From a virus, in IMG/VR virus record IMGVR_UViG_3300043823_000365, positions 1-23,506 of that record: a DNA stretch of 23,506 nt. One strand, written 5' to 3'. The translations under genes were made by a program, and so were the position numbers. Shown in pieces: positions 19,289-23,506 of the stretch (the first letter of the stretch is position 1; each line of letters starts with the position of its first letter). The notes under the pieces were generated by a model, which had not been told where the DNA came from, searched no databases, and saw only the letters and a program-made list of their open reading frames with translations.

Positions 19289-19492
19289 TTATAGCCAACT
19301 TCCGTTAAGCACATACGGTTTTTTACCATGCTCTCTAACATCAATCTGTCTATATTTGAGCTTCAGTTTCTTCGCATAGTATCTCGCCTGTGCAAGTCTT
19401 GGTGTTTCAATGTAATTTTTCCAGCCGTCCTTTAGCTGTATGATCTTATTAAGACTCACACAGTATTTCTTGTTAGGGTAGCATTTCCTCAT
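19289..19492 (-). CDS. hypothetical basic protein, 67 aa
   Basis: MRKCYPNKKYCVSLNKIIQL, then ARYYAKKLKLKYRQIDVREH and PYVLNGSWL. Strongly basic, so nucleic-acid binding is conceivable. Not recognised. Start overlaps the end of copy E by 4 bases; AT-rich like its island. Confidence 0.55.
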   Translation of the reverse strand: MRKCYPNKKYCVSLNKIIQLKDGWKNYIETPRLAQARYYAKKLKLKYRQIDVREHGKKPYVLNGSWL

Positions 19493-20013
19493 ATCTTCTC
19501 CCCAATGCCATGTGCGCTCTCAATGGCTCTGGCAAAATCTATGGTCGATAACTGCGCCATACCTAAATCTTTGCAAATCGAATAAATCTCCTCCTCAGTA
19601 AGAGGCTTACGGGGTTGTGGTGATGTGTACAAGGGAAACAAATCTGCTTTTGGATCACTGTTTCTGCGCCACTCACAAGCTTTTTCATCCGCCACATCAG
19701 CACGCACAGATAAGGCTTGTACAACACCATGAGCTTTAACCATATAAGCCACAGGTTCTTGCTTTATAGGTTGTGCTGACAACCATCCTGCATGGAAAAA
19801 TTCTTCTGCTGTGGTTCGTCTAATGCGAGTATTCCAAAATGGAGGTAAAGTTTTGCAATAATCATCAAAAGACGTTACAGGCTTTTGCTTTTCTAAGTCT
19901 GAAATGGCTTGGCGTAATTTGTTAACAGTCTCTGTATCAAAATCACTCCAGTGAGGGTATCCCTTTCTCCAATCCAATAATGCTTCAAGTGCTTGTTTTA
20001 GTACTTCAATCAT
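19489..20013 (-). CDS. mosaic phage family protein, copy E
   Basis: 174 aa, the longest copy. MIEVLKQALEALLDW, ISDLEKQKPVTSFDD, a second QEPVAYMVK block, PLYTSPQPRKPLTEEEIYSI and ARAIESAHGIGEKI. It has the full set of family modules plus an inserted central region (TRIRRTTAEEFFHAGWLSAQ). Bases 19591-19622 are identical to 277-308 in copy A. It starts after AAAGGAATAAATC. Function unknown. Confidence 0.75.
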   Translation of the reverse strand: MIEVLKQALEALLDWRKGYPHWSDFDTETVNKLRQAISDLEKQKPVTSFDDYCKTLPPFWNTRIRRTTAEEFFHAGWLSAQPIKQEPVAYMVKAHGVVQALSVRADVADEKACEWRRNSDPKADLFPLYTSPQPRKPLTEEEIYSICKDLGMAQLSTIDFARAIESAHGIGEKI

Positions 20014-20045
20014 GATTTATTCCTTTATAACATTTTTAGTTCATT

Positions 20046-20064
20046 CTAACATGCGCAATGTTAG
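20046..20064 (-). terminator. hairpin overlapping the stop of the 71-aa gene
   Basis: CTAACAT/ATGTTAG, 7 base pairs with a 5-base loop, containing the stop codon at 20061-20063. No T run follows, so it is a weak terminator or an RNA-stability element. Confidence 0.35.
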
Positions 20065-20276
20065 ATATTTTGTGACCAAGACCCTGGCTTAGCTGCGGTG
20101 ATGAGGTAAATACGCTTATTGCTGGACTGCTGTGCCTCGAGCAAGAACCGGGCGGCCCACACGGCCTTGTAGGCCTTGGTCCTGCGGTTGTTGATCACGC
20201 GGACCGCGTCGATGGATCTCTTGTACCCGTTTGGGTTGCCGACCACCTGGTCGAGCGCGTCGTATATAAAGAACAT
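20061..20276 (-). CDS. hypothetical protein, 71 aa
   Basis: MFFIYDALDQVVGNPNGYKR, then VRVINNRRTKAYKAVWAARF and YLITAAKPGSWSQNI. Mixed beta/alpha and basic in the middle. Not recognised. GGAGCAAGCACC precedes the ATG. Confidence 0.55.
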   Translation of the reverse strand: MFFIYDALDQVVGNPNGYKRSIDAVRVINNRRTKAYKAVWAARFLLEAQQSSNKRIYLITAAKPGSWSQNI

Positions 20277-20299
20277 GGTGCTTGCTCCTTTTGATTATT

Positions 20300-20995
20300 T
20301 TACACTAGATCTTCAGGCAGGTCAATCTCTTCGCCCAGCTTGCTTGCGACGTAGCACCTCATGGCTGAGATGAGTGCAGTTGCGCCCTTACCACGAGCCT
20401 GTGAGCCTGTGATATCCGACCCCCAGGACCCGCCAGCGTTGTTGTGCCTAAGGGACATCAAGCAATATGTGTCGATATCCTCACGCTCAATGATAGGGCC
20501 GCCCTGGCCCCAGTCGAGTGAAGGTTGATAAGGAATGTCAACACCTTGCAACTGTCCATATACGCAAATTTTGCCTCTCTTTTTGACAATGCAAACGTTT
20601 GGCACGTCCTCACACTTGGCCACTGCCCAATCTAATTGAGCGCCTGTTAGTTCTGATGTTTTGGTTTTCGTGGTGGTTACTCCTTTTTGGGAGTTGACCA
20701 AGTTGACCACATATAACTTTGCGTTATGATCGTCACCTCCTATATGCCATTCAGTAATAAGTTTTACGGGTATTCCGCCCTCCCCGCAATAATTCACCCC
20801 GTCCTTGTAGTTGTAAACTGTGGCCAGGGTTCCATCCTCAAACTGAATAAACCACTCAGCATCGACTTTGTAGCCGTCACCGGGGAGTGGTTCACCGAAC
20901 AGATCCACCAAGGTATCATATGAGGCCTCAATGTATCCCTGCAGGTGTGTGCCCGTTGGGTCTATGTCTGTTATGTTATGTGTAGTGTATTTCAT
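20300..20995 (-). CDS. fusion of an LQGYIEASYDTLV-type phage domain with DUF2591
   Basis: 231 aa. Residues 1-95 (GTHLQGYIEASYDTLVDLFG, KVDAEWFIQFEDGTLATVYN, TEWHIGGDDHNAKLYV) are a phage domain usually found as a separate protein. Residues 110-231 (KTSELTGAQLDWAVAKCEDV, PSLDWGQGGPIIEREDID, AMRCYVASKLGEEIDLPEDL) match DUF2591, also usually separate. At the joint the DNA keeps AAAAAGGAG (20680-20688) and, 8 bases on, ACG in the place of a start (20669-20671), as if two adjacent genes had merged. Neither domain has a known function. Start after GGAGCGATCATC. Confidence 0.78.
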   Translation of the reverse strand: MKYTTHNITDIDPTGTHLQGYIEASYDTLVDLFGEPLPGDGYKVDAEWFIQFEDGTLATVYNYKDGVNYCGEGGIPVKLITEWHIGGDDHNAKLYVVNLVNSQKGVTTTKTKTSELTGAQLDWAVAKCEDVPNVCIVKKRGKICVYGQLQGVDIPYQPSLDWGQGGPIIEREDIDTYCLMSLRHNNAGGSWGSDITGSQARGKGATALISAMRCYVASKLGEEIDLPEDLV

Positions 20996-21013
20996 GATGA
21001 TCGCTCCTTTTGT

Positions 21014-21196
21014 TTATTTTCTGTAGTACTCGTACATTGTATCGCCAACGGTGATGACGTCGTGGCCCCGCGCCAGGAGCTCATTGATCCAGGACCTATC
21101 GGTCTTGTCCCAGCCTCCCCAATCTGAGCGCTCTGTGGCGACTAAGAACCAGCCGTTTTCGTCTCTGACGTGCATTGATATTAATGGGCTTTTCAT
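21014..21196 (-). CDS. hypothetical protein, 60 aa
   Basis: MKSPLISMHVRDENGWFLVA, then SDWGGWDKTDRSWINELLAR and VITVGDTMYEYYRK. Beta-rich with many tryptophans. Not recognised. ATGA start overlap with the gene upstream. Confidence 0.55.
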   Translation of the reverse strand: MKSPLISMHVRDENGWFLVATERSDWGGWDKTDRSWINELLARGHDVITVGDTMYEYYRK

Positions 21197-21357
21197 TCTG
21201 CTTTCTCCTGGACTTTGCGTAAGTAAATGACTAGGTCTGCTGTGTCTTTGAAGTCAAGGCCTGTGGCCTCTCTGATCAGCTTGAGCACAGCCTCTTTGCC
21301 TTGCTTGTACGCCTCGACGTGAGTGTCCATCATATCTTGTGCGCTGAATCTGTTCAT
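21193..21357 (-). CDS. hypothetical protein, 54 aa, first gene of the leftward operon
   Basis: ATG at 21357 with AAGGAGTAAACACT before it. MNRFSAQDMMDTHVEAYKQG, then KLIREATGLDFKDTADLVIY and LRKVQEKAE; helical and charged. It is the gene nearest the strong promoter at 21395-21422. Not recognised. Confidence 0.6.
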   Translation of the reverse strand: MNRFSAQDMMDTHVEAYKQGKEAVLKLIREATGLDFKDTADLVIYLRKVQEKAE

Positions 21358-21394
21358 AGTGTTTACTCCTTGTTGTTTGCTGTTGATGGACTCT

Positions 21395-21422
21395 ATTATG
21401 GCACAGATATGCACGTTGTCAA
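21395..21422 (-). promoter_or_regulatory. sigma-70 promoter for the leftward genes
   Basis: Minus strand TTGACA, 16 bases, CATAAT, with TGC directly before the -10. This is close to the bacterial consensus and stands 38 bases upstream of the first leftward gene, so it is probably the main early promoter read by the host polymerase. Confidence 0.65.
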
Positions 21423-21516
21423 CACCTTTCGCCCAAAATAATTAAAATATTTTCTGGTGTTAACTGTTGTTTTCAATTATGAGTATAAATGTAAACTTTG
21501 GTTTCTCATAACAAGG

Positions 21517-21547
21517 CTAATAACCATATGGGTGTTGTGGTTATTAG
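21517..21547. promoter_or_regulatory. inverted repeat in the divergent control region (operator candidate)
   Basis: Perfect 10-base arms CTAATAACCA and TGGTTATTAG, 11 bases apart, lying between the leftward promoter and the rightward CACTATACC element at 21554. No repressor gene was found in the window. Confidence 0.5.
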
Positions 21548-21550
21548 TAA

Positions 21551-21562
21551 TCTCACTATACC
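21551..21562 (+). promoter_or_regulatory. CACTATACC element 1
   Basis: TCTCACTATACC, about 90 bases before the HNH-like gene. One of a set repeated near the rightward genes. Confidence 0.45.
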
Positions 21563-21605
21563 TATTTGAGCGGCGCCGGTGCGCTGATCAGCTGGCTTTG
21601 TGTTT

Positions 21606-21623
21606 CGCCTCATCATTGAGGCG
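21606..21623 (+). other. leader hairpin before the HNH-like gene
   Basis: CGCCTCA-TCAT-TGAGGCG, a perfect 7-base-pair stem 32 bases before the ATG; GATCAGCT occurs on both sides of it. Confidence 0.4.
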
Positions 21624-21654
21624 GATCAGCTCGCTGGCGTGCATTACTATTGGC

Positions 21655-22044
21655 ATGACAGAAACAACACAGAAACGCCAGGCGCACGCTCGCGTCGTCG
21701 CACGCTCCAGGTTAACGGCCCGCGGCCGAGCCTATGTGATGCTCGACAACGCACGCGCCAGGGCCCGGCGCACCGGCGCCACGGTGAGCATCGACGTCGA
21801 CTGGATACTGGAGCGCCTCGAGCGCGGGACGTGCGAGCTCAGCGGTCTGCCGTTCAGCCTCGAGAGCAGCGCGGAGCACCGGGCGCACGCCTTCGCGCCG
21901 TCGCTGGACCGCATCAACAACGCCTGCAAGGATTACACGCCGGAGAACACGCGCGTCGTGCTTCACTCGGTTAACGTGGCGCTCAATGAGTACGGGCTGG
22001 ATCATTTGCTCACGATCTGTGAGGCTATTAAGGACAGGCAGTGA
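21655..22044 (+). CDS. HNH-like endonuclease
   Basis: 129 aa, starting MTETTQKRQAHARVV. Residues 38-121 (AYVMLDNARARARR near the start, then CELSGLPFSLESS, APSLDRINNACKDYTPENTR, VVLHSVNVALNEYG) follow a phage HNH-like family: C-x-[LI]-[ST]-G-x-x-F, then S-[LI]-D-R-I and Y-T-x-x-N-x-R-x-V. The classic first histidine is not evident, so catalysis is unproven. HNH proteins near terminases help cut at cos sites in many phages, and this gene flanks the repeat-rich region at 22045-22913. It is strikingly GC-rich between AT-rich flanks. No clear ribosome-binding site is seen. In-frame sequence upstream to 21457 codes for a hydrophobic stretch and is probably not translated. Confidence 0.7.
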   Translation: MTETTQKRQAHARVVARSRLTARGRAYVMLDNARARARRTGATVSIDVDWILERLERGTCELSGLPFSLESSAEHRAHAFAPSLDRINNACKDYTPENTRVVLHSVNVALNEYGLDHLLTICEAIKDRQ

Positions 22045-22147
22045 GCGCCAGCGTGGGGGCGCTGCTGTCTTGTGTTGAGGTGTGGTGGCGCGCGTCCATG
22101 ACCTGGGCTTCCGTGCGCTCGTAAAGCCTCACAAACCTATCGCCACG

Positions 22148-22165
22148 CCTCGATCGCGAGCGAGG
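22148..22165. repeat. short dyad CCTCG...CGAGG
   Basis: CCTCG ATCGCGAG CGAGG; a small hairpin with TCGCGA in the loop, in the GC-rich part of the non-coding region. Confidence 0.4.
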
Positions 22166-22238
22166 TAATACCCTAGTGACACCTGAGTGCGATCGCGCCT
22201 TGTAGGCCGTTTAAATCGGTCTGCCCTAGCAAGGGTTG

Positions 22239-22430
22239 TGCCAGGTTGGTGGCGTGGCTGATTGGCATGCTTCTTGCTTAGCCAAGCAAGCATCGTGCCA
22301 AGTGCGTGGCACGACTCGTGCTAGGCTAGCAGGATCCGTGCCAGTTAGGTGGGCTGGCCAAGTTGGCATGCTTCTTGCTTGGGCTAGCAGGATCCGTGCC
22401 AGGTTGGGGCAAGCAAGATGCGTGCCTGCC
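22239..22430. repeat. cluster of direct and inverted repeats
   Basis: TTGGCATGCTTCTTGCTT at 22262-22279 and 22363-22380; a 21-base exact repeat at 22324-22344 and 22382-22402 (core GCTAGCAGGATCCGTGCCAG); GTGCCAGGTTGG at 22239 and 22396; hairpin CGTGCCA-AGTGCG-TGGCACG at 22294-22313; AGCAAG/CTTGCT words in both directions. Iterated words of this kind are typical of protein-binding sites at origins and packaging sites. Confidence 0.75.
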
Positions 22431-22615
22431 TGAGAGGATTTTTTGTGGCCCTCCTATGTGGCCCGGTTCTTGCTTAAGCCATCACCCCTTTTAGGGTCCC
22501 ATCGCGGGTCGGTCGCCGGGGGGCCCCACAAAAATCAAGCTCGTAAGGATTTGGCTCCAGTTTTTGTCAGAAACTCTGGCCAATTTTTATTTTTTGAGGG
22601 CTTGCTGATTGGGTA

Positions 22616-22732
22616 TAGTGAAATCAGTATGGGTTGCGCCAGTAAATTACCCTCTCTTTATTTTATTTATTTTTTTAAAAATAAAAATAAAAATAACGTA
22701 AGTAAGGGGTATTACCCATACTGATTTCACTA
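22616..22732. repeat. 19-base perfect inverted repeat around an AT-rich palindromic core
   Basis: Arms 22616-22634 and 22714-22732 are exact complements. Between them T-rich 22655-22677 can pair with A-rich 22676-22696. The left arm contains CACTATACCC reading leftward (22611-22620), the right arm a broken version (CACTAGCCC). Confidence 0.75.
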
Positions 22733-22822
22733 GCCCTGGAAACCCGCGCCAATACTGGGTTTGCGGCGAATTGGGGGTCAAAGTATATTCATATTAACTA
22801 AAATTCGCATAAAAACAACAGA

Positions 22823-22855
22823 TTTATTTCACTATACCCGATAGAAACGCAGAAA
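22823..22855 (+). promoter_or_regulatory. CACTATACC element with GAAACGCAGAAA tail
   Basis: TTTATTTCACTATACCC at 22823-22839, then five bases on GAAACGCAGAAA. The tail matches the copy at 23282-23307, with only the five middle bases differing. TTTATTTCACTAT recurs 41 bases on, at 22864. Both stand before the gene at 22914. Confidence 0.5.
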
Positions 22856-22863
22856 AAAGGGCG

Positions 22864-22878
22864 TTTATTTCACTATCC
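22864..22878 (+). promoter_or_regulatory. CACTAT element, second copy before gene 22914
   Basis: TTTATTTCACTATCC, 36 bases before the GTG start. The 13-base word TTTATTTCACTAT is identical to the copy 41 bases earlier. Confidence 0.45.
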
Positions 22879-22913
22879 GTGCATTAATATAGATATACAA
22901 AAAGGAAAGTATT

Positions 22914-23297
22914 GTGAAACGAATTAACCCAAAAACGCAAAAACCTTATTCACGTCACGATACCCGGGGCAAAGATAACAAACTTTTCTTTGCCTACACC
23001 AACATTGTGAAGCGTGATGGGTACTTCAAGGAAATCTGGATTACGCCCGAGTCCATGGAAAAACAAATGAAGAACAACGCGAACATACACATGAAAAATT
23101 ATGTTCGCACATCTAACAGGCTACCACGCAACGCGGCGGCGTACTTTAAAAACAAGCCCAAGTCTAAGGCGGACTACTACAAGCTGATAAAAGAGATCAG
23201 GCAAGAGCCCACAATATCTATTGAGGATTTGCGTGAGCTGCTAGACAGCGGAGACGAGTGCGTGCTCAGCTACCTTAATGTCACTATACCAAGCTGA
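22914..23297 (+). CDS. hypothetical basic phage protein, 127 aa
   Basis: Starts at GTG with AAAGGAAAGTATT before it. KRINPKTQKPYSRHDTRGKD, then LFFAYTNIVKRDGYFKEIWI resembles the N-terminal part (RINPxTGKxxxxGDxR) of small phage proteins found next to packaging genes. The middle (NYVRTSNRLPRNAAAYFKNK) is basic, the end (SIEDLRELLDSGDECVLSYL) acidic. A nuclease-related or packaging-accessory role is possible but unsupported. Rightward orientation, two promoter-like elements upstream and one at its 3' end. Confidence 0.7.
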   Translation: MKRINPKTQKPYSRHDTRGKDNKLFFAYTNIVKRDGYFKEIWITPESMEKQMKNNANIHMKNYVRTSNRLPRNAAAYFKNKPKSKADYYKLIKEIRQEPTISIEDLRELLDSGDECVLSYLNVTIPS

Positions 23298-23307
23298 AAC
23301 GCAGAAA
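23280..23307 (+). promoter_or_regulatory. CACTATACC element before the right-end gene
   Basis: TGTCACTATACC at the very end of the 127-aa gene, then GAAACGCAGAAA running into the ATG of the next gene (23307-23309). Confidence 0.5.
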
Positions 23308-23506
23308 TGGCATTTACCGTAACCCAAAAAGTGCTCACGCTCGACTACTGGAAGTTAGTGGGTGCTCTGCAGAAAGGTGATTATGTGCTTACTCAGCAAG
23401 GAAAATTGGCACGAGTGGAGCTGGTTCAACTGTTCCGTCCCGCGCAGTGCTACGAGATCTGTTTCAATGATGGCCTATCCGTTTGTGGTGACGCCAACCT
23501 GGGATT
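23307..23506 (+). CDS. Hint-like domain protein, N-terminal fragment (possible large terminase)
   Basis: 66 codons are visible; the gene runs off the window. KVLTLDYWKLVGALQKGDYV, then QGKLARVELVQLFRPAQCYE and ICFNDGLSVCGDANLG, follows Hint/intein blocks A and B: a leading strand, the L-x-x-G-D-x-V turn, G-K-x-x-x-V, Y-E-[IV] and D-G-x-x-x-x-G-D. The catalytic first Cys/Ser and the block-B histidine are not present, so it is probably not self-splicing. I recall N-termini of this kind on large terminases of some aquatic phages, but the ATPase part is outside the window. The ribosome-binding site is weak (ACGCAGAA). Confidence 0.5.
   Translation, partial: MAFTVTQKVLTLDYWKLVGALQKGDYVLTQQGKLARVELVQLFRPAQCYEICFNDGLSVCGDANLG

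Larger units (their letters stand above)
22045..22913. other. 870-base non-coding region with repeats; candidate origin or packaging site
   Basis: No convincing gene. The GC-rich left part (22045-22430) holds direct and inverted repeats. Next come a transition, the AT-rich inverted repeat (22616-22732) and CACTATACC elements. Open frames at 22236-22433 and 22443-22724 have no family or start signal and are built from the repeats. Confidence 0.6.

Noticed and set aside
21457-21654. In-frame upstream extension of the HNH-like gene with a hydrophobic segment
   Set aside because: It covers the inverted repeat, the CACTATACC element and the leader hairpin; the HNH alignment begins after the ATG at 21655.
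22239-22430. CRISPR-like array from the repeated words
   Set aside because: Repeats are too short and irregular, spacers are not uniform, and no cas gene is nearby; origin or packaging-type repeats fit better.
22236-22724. Two open frames on the plus strand (22236-22433, 22443-22724)
   Set aside because: They consist of the repeat words and AT-rich palindrome, have no ribosome-binding site and no recognisable domain; treated as non-coding.
21551-23307. Calling the CACTATACC elements true T7-type promoters
   Set aside because: Initiation would have to occur at C and no single-subunit RNA polymerase gene is in the window; kept as an unassigned promoter-like motif.

Overview
The window looks like part of a tailed double-stranded DNA bacteriophage genome, free or as an environmental contig. 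Evidence: very dense small genes with 4-base stop/start overlaps; a phage replication set (primase-helicase, SNF2-type helicase, VRR-NUC nuclease, DUF2815 single-strand-binding protein, DUF2800 Cas4-like nuclease, class II ribonucleotide reductase); a small-terminase-like protein; a SleB-type lysin; two tRNAs; and many short families known only from phages. Ribosome-binding sites and families fit a Gram-negative, probably proteobacterial host; Burkholderiales is a guess. No integrase or lysogeny repressor was recognised. A DNA polymerase, portal, capsid and tail genes are not in the window.

Layout. From 1 to about 21.36 kb every gene is on the minus strand. Bases 1-2000 and 18.8-20.0 kb are AT-rich accessory islands holding five members of one mosaic paralogous family plus tiny proteins. 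From 2.0 to 6.7 kb lie a metallophosphoesterase, the ribonucleotide reductase (bounded by two intrinsic terminators), DUF2815 and DUF2800. From 6.8 to 8.15 kb lie a TerS-like gene, tRNA-Met and tRNA-Pro, and a structured non-coding block around a Tad2 (Thoeris anti-defence, DUF2829) gene. From 8.15 to 11.5 kb lie small genes, DUF3310, a possible sigma region-4-like protein, SNF2 helicase, VRR-NUC and a HEASH metallopeptidase, the last three in unusually long out-of-frame overlaps. From 11.5 to 13.1 kb lie zinc-binding and membrane proteins including an SPFH lipoprotein. From 13.1 to 15.4 kb is the primase-helicase. From 15.4 to 18.8 kb are small phage proteins, a sigma factor lacking region 4, a 33-residue membrane peptide and a SleB-like hydrolase. 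From 20.0 to 21.4 kb are small genes including a two-domain fusion.

At about 21.36-21.65 kb transcription diverges. To the right, on the plus strand, are an HNH-like gene, an 870-base non-coding region full of direct and inverted repeats (candidate origin or packaging site), a small basic protein, and the start of a gene with a Hint-like N-terminus that may be the large terminase. A repeated CACTATACC element lies in front of each rightward gene.

Working model (inference): leftward early/middle genes take over nucleotide supply, replication and transcription, and counter Thoeris signalling. The partial sigma factor may read the extended -10 promoters seen in front of several leftward operons. 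The rightward side begins packaging and morphogenesis.
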